A stretch of 64,000 nucleotides of DNA from Hydractinia symbiolongicarpus (lineage: Eukaryota; Cnidaria; Hydrozoa; Anthoathecata; Hydractiniidae), in contig NC_079884.1 in the NCBI RefSeq assembly GCF_029227915.1, forward strand, positions 17,858,001 through 17,922,000. The letters run 5' to 3'. The notes beneath the pieces were generated by a model, which saw only the letters and a list, made by a program, of their open reading frames with translations, was not told the DNA's origin and made no database searches. Made by a program: the position numbers and the translations under genes. Shown here piece by piece: positions 24,274-36,171 of the stretch (positions are counted from its first letter, which is position 1; the number at the start of each line of letters is the position of its first letter).

Positions 24274-24475
24274 AGCCCACGATGCGTATTTTTTTAACAA
24301 TCGTGGACCTCACGATCATGTTTCGTGGACTACACAAACAAAAATTAAAAATTACACTGTGGCGTCCACGATAGATAACTTCTATTGTAAAACAATAAAG
24401 ACTGTATTAGTTTATCAATTAAATAAAAACCGACGGGAAAAAAATAAAGTAATAATTTGAAGGTTATTGTTTTAA

Positions 24476-24637
24476 CCTCCTGGCAGGAGGTTATAAGGAC
24501 AGACTTGATACAGAGGAAGTTGAGTTTAGATGTAACACAGTCTGGATCAGATTGGAAGAGGGTCATTAATATACCCCATCCAACCCATGCTAGCATGGAA
24601 AACGGACGTTACGGCGAGAATGATGATGATGATGATG
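24476..24637 (+). mobile_element. 5'-truncated stub of the non-LTR element
   Basis: About 160 bp matching the element's extreme 3' coding end and tail ('ggcaggaggttataaggac', 'gatcagattggaagaggg', 'catgctagcatggaaaacg'), terminating in (GAT)n at 24621-24637. A dead-on-arrival copy. Confidence 0.85.
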
Positions 24638-24695
24638 TTTTAATTTGTTGTCATAAAGCTAGCTATATAATAGATTATAATCGCCCGTGAATCAA

Positions 24696-24835
24696 AATGC
24701 GACGTAAAAAACATTTCTATCGCCGCTTTTCGTTTATAAACTTTTAAAATGCGATCTTAAACATTTCTATCACCGCTTTTCGTTTTTAAACTTTTAAAAT
24801 GCGATCTTAAAAAACATTTCTATCGCTGCAGACAA
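24696..24835. repeat. 51-bp satellite, about three units
   Basis: Units of about 45-52 bp with core 'aacatttctatcgccgc' and 'tttttaaacttttaaaatg' plus 'cgatctt'. The same satellite forms a longer block at 28288-28790, about 3.5 kb away. Confidence 0.85.
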
Positions 24836-24845
24836 ATTTAACTTT

Positions 24846-25475
24846 TCTAGAGCCTGATTATATGAGGCGAGTTGGCTTGGTGTAGGCCCGGTTGGCGGGT
24901 CAACCTGGGTGAAAAAATTTCATATTATATGGGAAAAGTCAACCCAGGTCAAGACCTACACTGCTGCCGGGTTGGAAAAAAATGCTCGTAATTTTTTAAA
25001 AATGGCGGATGCAAGATGTAAACAAATAAGCGAAATTAAGTCAAAATTATCATTAAGCATTTTGGTCGACAATAGTTCGTTATTCCAAATCCAAGGTGTT
25101 CTGTATTTGTCATTGCTTCGAAGAAATCTCCTAATACAGAACATATTGACATATTTTTTAACAAAACGAAGGAAACTCTTAAAACGTTTGAAACACCAAC
25201 AGGGAAATACACAAAACGAAGATCTGTATGGTATAGGCCAGGGAGAACCGACCAGTGGTGGATCAATACATACCAGCTTTATAACAACCCATTTGTTTGG
25301 GAAAAAAATTTTTGTATGAGTAAGGAAGATTTTAATAAACTTTGCGATGAATTAAGACCCTTTCTCACACCTGAATCCAATACACCTAACCACCAAGCTT
25401 TATCATTAGAAAAGAAAGTTGCTGTCGTTATACATTTTCTAAATGAAACTGGTTCTATCTGGATGACAGCACAGT
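24846..25475 (+). pseudogene. Harbinger-like transposase N-terminal fragment
   Basis: Open stretches in different frames contain 'RPGRTDQWW', then 'FVWEKNFCMSKEDFNKLCDELRP' and 'LSLEKKVAVVIHFLNETG', ending at a TAG near 25478. This is the order seen in the N-terminal half of PIF/Harbinger (HARBI1-type) transposases, just before the HTH. No catalytic domain follows; the sequence runs into an AT microsatellite. A Myb/SANT-like partner gene remains at 26.1-27.1 kb on the opposite strand, so this is the carcass of one element. Confidence 0.6.
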
Positions 25476-25643
25476 TATAGATGAAGAGCTAGTCACAGCT
25501 AACATTGAAAAACATAAGAATGATGAAAGCTTAAACAAAAACATTCCATATAAATATATATATATACCCAATATACTCAGGCAATACTTCTGAAGGACAC
25601 GAGATAAGATCATTATTGACTGAATATATCAATCAAAACCTGC

Positions 25644-25867
<224 letters not shown>

Positions 25868-26129
25868 ATTCCAGTACGCAGTAATATCTTACAAGTCAAA
25901 GAAAACTCTATTCGTAAAACAAAACACATTTAGCAAGTCAAAGAAAACTCTATTCGTAAAACAAAACACATTTAACAAAATTTGGGACTTTATATACGTA
26001 TATAATATATATTAGTAGTTCACTACTTTACCTTAACTAATGTGGTGCTTTAATGATGTAAAAACAAAACAAAAACTTTATGTTAATAAATATACACGGC
26101 AAAACATTCAATGGTTAAGTTTGTAATGT

Positions 26130-27075
26130 CTAGAAATTTAAAAAATCCAAGTATGTGGTACTGGATTGTGTGCTTTGGCTATTTGCCTTATTGGGGACAT
26201 TGTTATTACTATTAGATTGACTTGGAAAAGTAAGGTGTGGGTAAACCATATTATGTGAAGTTTGTCTCCTTGGAGAGTTTGATAAAGCCTCAACTGATCT
26301 TCTCATATTTTTGGCTACTTCAATGAAAGAGGTACTCATTGCACATATTGCTCCTGCAAACATTTTATTAGATTGCATCTTCTCTACTTTCTTTTAATAA
26401 CAACTAATCCCGTTGTCTGGCAGAAAAACCTTTTTCCAGATGTTGCCTTTTGTCGTCAATTAGTTGGAAAAGGTCCTTTGCATGAGGTCTCTTTTGCTTT
26501 CCTTTATTACAAAACTGGAGTTTGCATAACTTCACTTTCCAAATTCTCATCATTGACATCCTCAGTGTTTGAGGAGGTAGACATACCCCCAGTTGATATT
26601 GTCTCATTCTCGTCATGGGGAGAATCTGTACTAAAACCAAAATTTGTCACATTTACAGATTGACAACCAAAGCGTAATGGCTGTGTGGAAGCTGAACCAC
26701 CATAAATACTAACAAGTTCATCGCAATACTCCACTATTAATTTTCCAGATCCACTTTTAGAACCACTTAATATGGCACTTGAAAATCCTTGCCTAATTTT
26801 TTTAATCTTCTCCATAACACGATTATACCCCTTTTTTAATTCGTCTTTTTTCGATTTTTATGGCAGCTATAATGTTGCTTCTGGGCCAAAAAGATCAACA
26901 TCCTCTATATTCTTTCGAGCCATCATTACGCGAATTTCCTCATACTGCTTAGGTTTATCAGCATTAAGTCCTTATTATTAAATGTCAAATATTAAATTCC
27001 CTTACTGAATTTATTAGCTGCTCCACAAGTTCTGAAGTCCATTTAAACTTCTTGTCCACTGCTTCGCTCGCCATT
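26130..27075 (-). pseudogene. Myb/SANT-like protein gene of a decayed Harbinger-like element
   Basis: On the minus strand a reading begins near 27073 with 'KFKWTSELVEQLINSVREF' (Trp-containing SANT/Myb-like helix). It continues after frame changes with 'ADKPKQYEEIRVMMARKN', 'VDLFGPEA' and 'KSKKDELKKGYNRV', then the open frame 26507-26815 and finally 26130-26378. Stops near 26990 and 26865 and several frame changes break it. This architecture (SANT-like start, Ser/Asn-rich tail) is that of the accessory DNA-binding protein of PIF/Harbinger elements. Confidence 0.6.
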
Positions 27076-27099
27076 ATTGTTTTTCTTCTGTTTTGGATG

Positions 27100-28285
27100 G
27101 CAATGCGCATGCTTGTCTTTTATGGTGTGGAAAAGGGACTCAAAACATGAAAAAAATATTGTTGTTAGTCATGACAAAGGTTAAAAAATGCTGTTACTAT
27201 AATAGTACGTAAAATATTCTTGGTTATCTCGAGGCAAAGATCTTGTTTTTGATGACTTATTTTCACCCCATACAGCCATGAAAATTCTGTAAAAACGTTG
27301 CCAGGAAGATATATGTATACTTAGTTGTGAAATATAGTTATTTATTTGTTATTATAGTAGTTACCTTAGTAGATTTTAGGATTTAGAAATCAATATTTAT
27401 TTTCTGGTTGCCACAAAATAAATTTTTTTTCCCTTTTTCTTTAAAATGTCAGATGTCAGAGCATTATAATTAGCTCCCAGAACATTTTGAAAGGTTTCAA
27501 AATGGTGAACACTCCTATGAAGTTAGGAAGAGTATTATGTAAACCAGGGAGTCATTTCAGTGTTTTTGGGGAGCTCCGTCAAAAGGTAGGGGTAGGGGGT
27601 CATAAACTTAATGAACAAAATCATGTTAATGGGGCCCAGATTGAATTTTTGAAGGCCAAGTACTTAAACAATTAAAAACATAGGCGAAAAAGTTAGGTGA
27701 TTACACATCTCTTATTTTTCACAACTTTTATTTTGCCACAAATGTAGAATTTAAAGTTTAACTCACTCCACAAATCCTGAATGGCTACTGAAATTACCTT
27801 AGCTCAATTTTTTTAATGTGATCACTGTAACCTATTGTTTAACTATAAAATTTCCAGATTGGAAAGCTTTTTCCTTATATGGAAGTTACAGTCCAGTCCA
27901 GATGTAAGCGTATGCGTATTCTCAACTTGCAAAAATAATTGCTTTCATTCAAAAAAAATGAGATAGCGAGTTCCTTTCAAACTGCGCGAAAATAATTGCT
28001 TCGTGTTAAAAACAAAAGCATAGCAAGAAACATTGTTTATAAACAATACTCTGCGCGAGAAAAAATTAAACGCGAAGGCCATTTTTTTTAACAACGAAAC
28101 TAATTATAGTAACGCGATTTTAATCTCGATATATAATAATAATAATAATAATAATTCATATTATAAAAAAAACTATAAACCATATATAAAAAACACAAGC
28201 TCTTTTAAAAAATAACAAATCCAATGATTTAAATATTTTAAAAAAAAATAAGCAAGGAGGTTTAAAAGAGAAGAAGAAACATCTT
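27100..28285. other. AT-rich non-coding DNA
   Basis: No gene supported. The 62-codon frame at 27487-27675 and the Asn-rich frame at 28033-28215 (a short AAT repeat) show no family resemblance. Confidence 0.4.
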
Positions 28286-28287
28286 CG

Positions 28288-28790
28288 CAAAAACATTTCT
28301 ATCGCCGTTGTTCGTTTTTAAACTTTAAAAAATGGGATCGAAAAAGCTTTTCTATAGCGGTTCTTCGTTTTTAAACTTTTAAAATGCAATCTAAAAAAAC
28401 ATTTCTATCGCCGTTTTTCGTTTTTAAACTTCTAAAAATCGATCTAAAAAAACATTTCTATTGCTGTTTTTCGTTTTTAAACTTTTAAAATGCGATTTAA
28501 AAAAGCTTTTCTATAGCCGTTTTTCGTTTTTATACTTTTAAAATGCGATCTAAAAGAACATTTCTATCGCCGCTATTCGTTTTTAAACTTTTAAAATGCG
28601 ATCTAAAAAAACATTTCTATCGTCGCTATTCGTTTTTAAACTTTTAAAATGCGATCTAAAAAAACATTTTCATTGCCGTTTTTCGTTTTTAAACTTTTAA
28701 AATGCGATCTAAAAAAACATTTCTATCGCCGCTTTTCAATCTTAAATTTTTAAAACGAGTCCTAAAAAAGCTTTTCTATCAAAATTAAAG
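28288..28790. repeat. 51-bp satellite, about ten units
   Basis: Tandem units of about 51 bp with core 'catttctatcgccg', 'ttcgtttttaaactttt' and 'aaaatgcgatctaaaaaa'. Units diverge by a few bases. Same family as 24696-24835. Confidence 0.92.
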
Positions 28791-28799
28791 TTTCAATCT

Positions 28800-30235
28800 T
28801 TGTTAAAACATAATTATTTCTATTGCTTAAAAGCTTTATTTAATCCGTGCAACCAACAAGGCCTTCTCGCTAGTTTATTTAGCTTCCACGCAAAACTTTT
28901 ATTTTATAAAACTATTAAACAATGGCTCTTTGTGTCACATTGATAGAGTTGATAACATTTGCAATTATGCTATTGGGAATAGTTATGTTAACACTATTTA
29001 ACAATAGTGCGCAGTTATAATAAGCTATTTTTTCTTCAAGAATCTTTTCCTTATTACGCGCAAGTTAATGACTTACAAGACTCGCAAGATAATTAATAAG
29101 AACAAAAGACAAACAACTACCGCCTCCGAGAAAAAGTTGTGAAACTTGAGCGTACGTGTACGCTTACAGTACCGATTGCGAGTAACTATACACGAGTATT
29201 AAACTACGGGTACGAGTAATTTCTCAGTGGGTATTCCACAAGTATGCAACGAGTATAATGCGCGTACGACTACGTCAAAAATACTCGCACATTTTTGCTA
29301 CTGTACTCACACAGTACTCGCTAGCGTGCTCGAAAGGCAAACAATATAATTAGACGTGAAACTGGCAGAGAATGCACTTGCGGCCAATATGCTTTTATGT
29401 TGGTGTTGGATTTATTGAAAAACACTGTTTTTACAGTGTTATTTTCTTCTTTCGTTAGTTTTCTATGTTCAATAGTGAGTTGAAACTGGCATTGAGATTA
29501 CATGCTAACACTTTAAGCCCTGGCGTTTTGTTGATTTACGATCGAATCAGCAGTCCCATTTGGAACCATGCCACAGGGACCTGACACTCCGAAGAGCCAA
29601 ACGAGTCTAAACTGATTCGCGTTATATTCAACTCAACTGCAGGAAAGTGCGCACCAACGCAAGCTATATATGATAGCCAGAACGAGGGAGAACCTCAATT
29701 GCCTTATGACGAAGTCGTAACTTTCAAGCGAACTCTTTTGCTTCTGAACGAACAAACAAACAAACCAACGTCACTTGTGAAAAATGATTTTTAAGTCTAA
29801 AAATAACAAATGAAATTCAGTTGTCTGCGTTACAAAGATCTCCTCAATCTCTCTAAAACACGATTCTGGAGATAAATTTTTCTTTTGTGCTAAATGTTAT
29901 TCTAATCTATTTATATCTTTGCAATCACATTGAGAATATTGAAATGATTTGCTTCTGGTAATAGAACAATATAGCAGGTATCATGTTTACGAGTTATTCA
30001 CCTGTAATTCAAAGCTAGTGCCTACTTATTACTGCCGCTTGTTTCATTATGCACACTATGATTATTGGTAAGATGAGAATGGATAATAAAATTATAAAAA
30101 CATGAGAACGAATCTTCCGTACATCGTTGTTACAGACAATCTGTAATAATTCATTATTTTGTTTATTTTTGTGCATTTTAACTAAGACGCATATCCTTGA
30201 TACACGTTATTTTTTAATATAATATTTTTCATATA
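28800..30235. other. Non-coding DNA, with a block of 'acgagta' words
   Basis: No gene. 29150-29340 is unusually rich in 'tacgagtac' and 'gcgtac' words on both strands, including a near-palindrome AGCGTAC-gt-GTACGCT near 29152. This may be an old inverted-repeat element, but no ends or TSD were found. Confidence 0.35.
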
Positions 30236-30635
30236 AAGGGTCCGTTACACGTAGCAAAATTTGCAATAGCAAATAACATACAAGTACTTGTGCAATACAA
30301 TATTATGTGTAACAGCTGGTGTAACAGCATTGCGCATGGGCTTGTACAAGAACTTGTGCAAGTTCTGATTTTTTTAAAATGATTTAAAAAAATCGACGTT
30401 TGCTATAGCATATAAACAATAGGTTGCGATCAAGTTCGGAATGTTAACCAATCAATGATTTTTAGCTTTTGTTTTCATTGTTGTTTTTATTATAAATGAG
30501 CCGAAAGGATATCGAATTGATGAAAATATAAAATTAAAGTGTGGTGTGAATAGTTTTGTGGCGTGTATGAAAATATTTCGTTGAAGATGGAGGCGATAAA
30601 TAAAAAAAAAGAAAGTTGATAGTTGCACAGATAAT

Positions 30636-31505
30636 ATGGTGGGACAACTAATTGCAGAGTGGCAACTACACGAGTGCCTTTTTAACTCAAACCACGCAGA
30701 GTATCATAATGCAAGAAGAAGGAATATAGCGCTGGAGTTGATTTCAAACGAATTAGCAATGACAGTCAAAGACATACAAAAGAAAATGGTCGGTTTGAGA
30801 TCGTATTACGGTCAATTAAAACAGAAAGTCCAAGCTTCAAAGAAAAGTGGAGCAGGTTCGGATGAGGTTTTCACTCCCCAATGGCCTTTTTATGGGGAGA
30901 TGGATAGCTTCTTATCTGATTATATTACTCCTCGCGCCACAGAATCTAACATTAATGTGGACGAAGATCCGAATGGTGATGATGAAACTCCTACGCCGGC
31001 GCTCAACCATAAACAAAAAAAGTCATCTAATGTCAAAAAAGATCAAGATGTATCTGTTGCATACAGAGTTATGTTAAAAGCGTTAGAGCGATTGGATGAG
31101 CCTCGTCAGACGTCTTCAGCAGTAGCAAACCTAAACCTGAGTCCTAATGAAAGCCAAACCCAAGAACAATTGTTTGGTAGAATGATTTCGAAGAATTTGG
31201 TTGATATAGAAAATATGTACACCCGAGAAAAGTGTAAACTTCAAATACAACAGCTTCTGTTTGACGCAAGGTTTCAGAATGGACAACTGACGACCGTTCC
31301 TTCAACTTCGTCACCCTTCAACTACAATGGAGGCCACCAAACTGGTACTTTCCGCGGTCCTGAGAGAATTCAAACTGGGAGAACAACAAATGCTATCAGC
31401 CCAGAATTATCACCTAGTAACTCAGGAGATTCCGATATCTCACTTCCATCGCGTTTCAACTACTACGGTTCCCAGGTTTACAACAGTAATTACAACAACA
31501 ATTAA
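30636..31505 (+). CDS. MADF-domain accessory protein of Harbinger element
   Basis: 289 codons. A MADF DNA-binding domain occupies about residues 5-95: 'LIAEWQLHECLFNSNHAEY', the 'RRRNIALELISNEL' helix, 'KKMVGLRSYYGQLKQKV' and 'PQWPFYGEM'. It is followed by an acidic, Ser/Thr/Asn-rich tail with a glutamine-containing helical stretch. In Harbinger elements this second protein binds element ends and helps import the transposase into the nucleus. It converges with the transposase gene, about 105 bp between stops. The ORF has no visible lesion, and the start at 30636 gives a complete domain. Confidence 0.8.
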   Translation: MVGQLIAEWQLHECLFNSNHAEYHNARRRNIALELISNELAMTVKDIQKKMVGLRSYYGQLKQKVQASKKSGAGSDEVFTPQWPFYGEMDSFLSDYITPRATESNINVDEDPNGDDETPTPALNHKQKKSSNVKKDQDVSVAYRVMLKALERLDEPRQTSSAVANLNLSPNESQTQEQLFGRMISKNLVDIENMYTREKCKLQIQQLLFDARFQNGQLTTVPSTSSPFNYNGGHQTGTFRGPERIQTGRTTNAISPELSPSNSGDSDISLPSRFNYYGSQVYNSNYNNN

Positions 31506-31609
31506 CTTTCACTTATGGTATAGACTTTATATAAAAAACGGTTTTGTTGTATTTATACAAACTTGTGTAGCTAGCTACCCGTATTGTTTTCTGTAAAGAT
31601 TTAAGACAA

Positions 31610-32637
31610 TTATACAAGCATATTCCATTGCCAAGATACTTGACCTGAGCCCATGAAATAATCTTTAAAGACATCACGTATTTCTTTTGCATTTGAACTA
31701 GCTTTTCTCTGTGCGCAAGTTTGTAAGTCATTTGAGACATCAGCCATTCCCCTCCATTGACCAGGAACGATTCGATTTGTCAGTAAATCTTCTTGGTCGA
31801 CAAGACCAACTGGTGCGTACGAGTCTTTAGACTTCGTCATCAGCATATTGTGTAGCGCTACGATGGCCATAACGAGGCTCATGGTTTTACTCGGAGAAAG
31901 GTTAATTGTGCTGTTGATGATTCTAAATCTAGCGGATAAAATACCAAAAGCGTTTTCACTTATTCTTCGAAACCTTGAAAGCCAGTAATTGAAAATTCGC
32001 TCGGCATCACAAAGCGTGTTTTTGGAAAAAGGCTTCATTAAATTTTTTGATAATGCGAATGCGTCATCCCCAACGATAACGTAAGGTATTTCTGGCAAAT
32101 CAAGCTGATCCCACGCTGGATCTTCACTCAGTGGAAGTTGCTTCGGAGGTGGAAGGGCTAACCTATCATTGCTCAATAAATGATATAACTCTATATTTCT
32201 TAAAACTCCACCATCGCTAATACGGCCTTGGCATCCAGCGTCTACGTAGATAAATTTGTATTCACTATCGACAAGTGCCAATAGAACTATACTATAGAAT
32301 CCTTTATAGCTGTAAAATGTAGATCCAGTGTTCGGCGGTAACTTAATAGGAATATGTTTTCCATCAAGAGCTCCTATGCAATTGGGAAACTGCCACTTCA
32401 AGTTTATTTTGTCTGAAAGCGCTTTCCACTCTTCCTCCGTTTGCGGCAAACGTAAACAATCTTTCTTAAGAACTCGATAAATCGCCCTGGCAACTATAGG
32501 TACGAAAAGGGAAATGGTTTTATCCGACATGCGAAATTGGTACATCAGACTTTGATAGACAACTGCTTGTACAAGTACTTGCAGAAGTACTTGTATGTTA
32601 TTTGCTATTGCAAACTTTGCTACGTGTAACGGACCCT
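31610..32637 (-). CDS. Harbinger DDE transposase, N-terminally truncated
   Basis: The DDE_Tnp_4-type nuclease reads 'IGALDGKHIPIKLPP' (first Asp), 'LLALVDSEYKFIYVDAGCQG', 'YVIVGDDAFALS' (second Asp) and 'RRISENAFGILSARF' (Glu), ending 'ALHNMLM'. It cuts and pastes the element by recognising the inverted ends. The open frame begins at 32656, outside the element, so that Met is not a real start; an internal Met near 32545-32560 is more likely. Family members normally have about 100 more N-terminal residues before 'YQFRMSDKTIS'. Here the TIR follows almost directly, so this part is deleted or in an unseen exon. Confidence 0.8.
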
Positions 32638-32640
32638 TAA

Positions 32641-33810
32641 GAACATAAAGCGTCATAGAAACAAAATTTAGTGCTGAAATTTAGTGCTAAAATGCTCCTT
32701 TAAACTTTCAAAATGGCGAAATGCTGATAGCTACACGATAGACTTGAAAGCTACTTATAATTTATGACAACCCATTTTGAAGTAACTAGGGAACTCTCTC
32801 AAAATTCGGGTGCACACCATTCTCACTGGATCCAAGATTTCCCTGCTGTGCATGTTTTTACTTTTGGTTACTTACAAAACAATAAAATTAAATGCGATTG
32901 GCTTAATTTAGTCTCAGATGTAAATAGCAAAGGGTTTCCTCGTCGGTGAGAAATTAACTATATAAATTCAAAGTTATAAAGAGCCACTACAGCAACATAT
33001 ACATTTTTATGTAAGCCAAAGAGAATTTGTTGCAACACGCAATCGGGACTGTACATCTGGACTGGACTGTATCTCTATGAACAAAGTTTTTCTCACCAAA
33101 TTCTCAAATCAAAACAGTTTTATTGTTAAGTCACTTTCTATTCCTAGTCCAGCAATGTATATATATAGAGATTGGAAAATTTTTAACAACATCAATTCGG
33201 GCCATACCCTGGGAATCCATTATAATGATCGCAATCTCTCTCTCAACATGCTATGACACTATTGATAGCATCCTTGATGATTTTAATCCATTAAAAAAAA
33301 ACACTATTGTATATACCTCATAACAACAACATCAGCCATGGATTACAAAGGGTACCCTAACTACCTTCAAAGAAAGTCTTCAGGATTAGCAGTTGTGTGC
33401 CAGTCCTCCATTGGATTGAACATCCAGTTTACACCAATGTGTGCATATGTATAATAGAGTTTGAATCAGCCCTGATATTAATAAAAGGGATACCTTATCA
33501 ATATACATAACTTCATCAAGATGTATCTGCGCGCGTACTAAGTGATTACGTAATGCCTGATGTACTGGCAGAAATGGAGGTAACAATGTAAACAAACCAA
33601 GCAGACAGGTTACCTCCATTTCTGCCCACGCAGGAAAAACATGGCACTATGAATGAGTGTATATATTTCATTTATATTTACTTTGTTAGTTTGGAGTTTG
33701 CTATTCCAGTCTTAGACAGCCACGTTGGCGACTGGCTATCCTAGAGGTGTTTTATGAGACGACCACCTACATAAGTCCTCATACAGGTTTGACCGTACTG
33801 CTGAGTAAGA
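32641..33810. other. Non-coding DNA
   Basis: No gene supported; short open frames (32764-32949, 33123-33323, 33386-33619) have no recognisable features. A local inverted pair around 33560-33625 ('ggcagaaatggaggtaac' and its reverse complement) flanks a short loop. Confidence 0.4.
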
Positions 33811-34442
33811 CAGTCAGGGTAAACACTTAATTAGGCGACGGTAGGCTAATTAGGGCATACCACCTATTTAGGCGACTCATTGTAGCCTAGTCAGGCCATA
33901 TGTAACCTAGTTAAGACATTACAATATTTAATGGCTTTTCACACATTCCAAAGAAAAAATCGCAAAAAATCTTTGTTCAGAATGGATAGTCTACGCGACC
34001 ATGATTCCAAAATTGTCACCTGTGCCTCGATATGTTCGCGCAACTAAGAATTATGTTAAAATGAAATATATAACCTAATCAGGTTAAGTGTCACCTATTT
34101 AGGTGACGTTTTCGTCCGCCATATTTATTTTTTCCCTGCGGCGTAAATGGCTAAAATCCATTATTTAAAACAACAAATAGTGCAACACAAGGTTTGAGCC
34201 ATAAGTTACCAATGCGCGATGCAAATAAGACGATAATTGGTCAAAATTATCTGCAGTGGACAGATTTGATGCACATAAAAATTGTAGTGCGAAACGCAAT
34301 CATTTCGACGTATTTACAACAGAAAGTTTTCGTTCGCCTAGTTAGACTACTGGTAGCCTAGTTAAACTACATCACGTCACCTAACTAAACAACGACTCGC
34401 CTAATTAGGTCATGCCGCCTAATTAGGTGTTTACCCTGACTG
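33811..34442. mobile_element. MITE with CAGTCAGGGTAAACAC ends and CCTAATTAGG words
   Basis: Inverted ends CAGTCAGGGTAAACAC(C/T)TAATTAGGCG, 632 bp apart. Subterminal sequence on both sides repeats 'cctaattagg', 'cctagttag' and 'taggcgac'. No ORF, and I could not define a target duplication. Probably a non-autonomous DNA transposon. Confidence 0.65.
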
Positions 34443-34929
34443 CAATAGAGTGGAGTGTGTGCGAAAAAAAGAAGTTAGCTAGCTAGCCAGCTAGCTAACC
34501 TTAATGAAAGAAAAGTATCAAGACACCTACAGCTAATGATAAAGACTTCTCCTTCGATTTATATTCTCTGTATAGTTGATCTAAATTGCTTAAACTATCG
34601 AAATCCTCTCCAAAATGCTCATTTAAAAATTCAGTAGCAGAGCAACGTGGAGCAGCCATGTTGTACGGTGGCACAGAAGTGCATAAATAAAATTGCGTAA
34701 AATAAGTCGGTAAGTCGTCCACGTATTACGTCCTGATTATGAAGGAGATAACATATTCGAAAGGGAACGACTTCATTTAGCACCGGGCTAAGTGGTCCCG
34801 ACACACGACGTACAACATAACTAGTACCCTTCATACTTTATCGATATTAAAAGTCCGACAGACGTTCAGTCATACTTCTCCAACCAAATGGACCCGACAA
34901 ATGAAACCGCATTATCCGACATCCTCTCT

Positions 34930-35165
34930 ATATATAACAAATACATATTTTTTCTGTCAATAATCCATAACCAACGTAATATCGCATAATACTGCATAAT
35001 ACCTTCATAATTCATAAAAAACACATAAATTTTCTGTCGATGGCCATACCAACGTAATATCGCATAATACTGCATAATACCTTCATAATAATGTCTGTCG
35101 CTTCATAAAAACTACATATTTTTTCTGTCGATGGCCATAACCAACGTAATATTCCAGAATATTTC
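34930..35165 (-). repeat. Left-arm tandem units of the foldback-like element
   Basis: Two to three units carrying the reverse complement of the right-arm motifs ('aacgtaatatcgcataat', 'actgcataataccttcat', 'ttctgtcgatggccat'). The right arm has many more units, so the arms are strongly asymmetric. Confidence 0.8.
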
Positions 35166-35169
35166 GCAT

Positions 35170-36170
35170 AACTGCCATTTACGGAAAGCTGTTTTTATAA
35201 AGTAGACAAAGTTTGAGGTTGGATACACATCCATACACAAACAGAAACGATATTTCGCTCAAATATCCTTTTGCAACAAGACATAATAACGGCCCTATTG
35301 CAGGCTAAACAAAGAGGCGTTTTTGTACAATATATTGAACAGGCGGTGGTGTTCTATGCCCACCGATAGCCAATAGAAAAGATATTTTGGACTAATACCC
35401 CCGCGAAATTACATATCACAAGTCCTAAAAAATGCCAATCTGAGGCAAGGCATTATACTATAAATTTACCGGGCTTTACTGTTATGTACTTATCCGTGCA
35501 GCAGTAGAAACAAGTGTCCTCCCTGAAAATGACGCATCAAAAGCGCTAAAGCAGGCCAATCAATCCAAAGACATTACGTGTGTTTTTTATTTCAGACCAT
35601 GCAAAAGTGTAAATTCTATGTCTTTTTTTCGGGGCAGTATTTCAATAGTATAGCTTGATTAGTTCTTAAACCAAATAAATTCTTAGATGCATAAAAATTT
35701 AAATGTTCCAATGATTTTTGTCCGACTGAAGAAGCTGCTGCCGTAGAGAAGCTATATCACATTAAAGTTTAGAGCCGTTTACGATGAAATTATTCCATTG
35801 TTTGTAGTTAAAATTTCACAGGTCATAACTTTTTATCGGCAAAGGCTCTTAGGCTGAAATTCTGTAGAAGGCATGTCAGTAATATAACGTATCATTAGGA
35901 AAAAGAAAAAATACTTTTTTAACAGATATGGAAGAATTCCAAATTAGAAGTCAAAACTTCTATTTACATGGAACAAAGATGTTCCAAAAAGGCATAAGTA
36001 TAAAATTTATCTCATTTAAAGAGTCTCCGTAGATTTGATATTCCATTGAAGTTAGGATCAGAGTACAAAAGCTGAAAATAGTTCTAAATAATGTAAGTAT
36101 TATTGGCTATTGTTAAAAAATCATATGGTGAGTTAACAAGATCAACTTTATGAGCAACTGACCGAAAAAC
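35170..36170. other. Unique interior of the foldback-like element
   Basis: About 1 kb without an ORF of note and without recognisable domains; no sign of transposase coding remains. Confidence 0.5.
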
Positions 36171-36171
36171 C

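Larger units (their letters stand above)
30237..32637. mobile_element. PIF/Harbinger DNA transposon, TAA target duplication
   Basis: A 2401-bp element starting AGGGTCCGTTACACGTAGC and ending with its reverse complement. Inverted ends extend over 50 bp ('tttgcaatagcaaataac', 'atacaagtacttg'). It is flanked by TAA at 30234-30236 and 32638-32640, the 3-bp TWA duplication of this superfamily. It holds two convergent genes: a MADF protein (+) and a DDE transposase (-). Both are open, but the transposase lacks its usual N-terminal region next to the right end, so this copy is probably an internally deleted relative of an active element. Confidence 0.9.
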
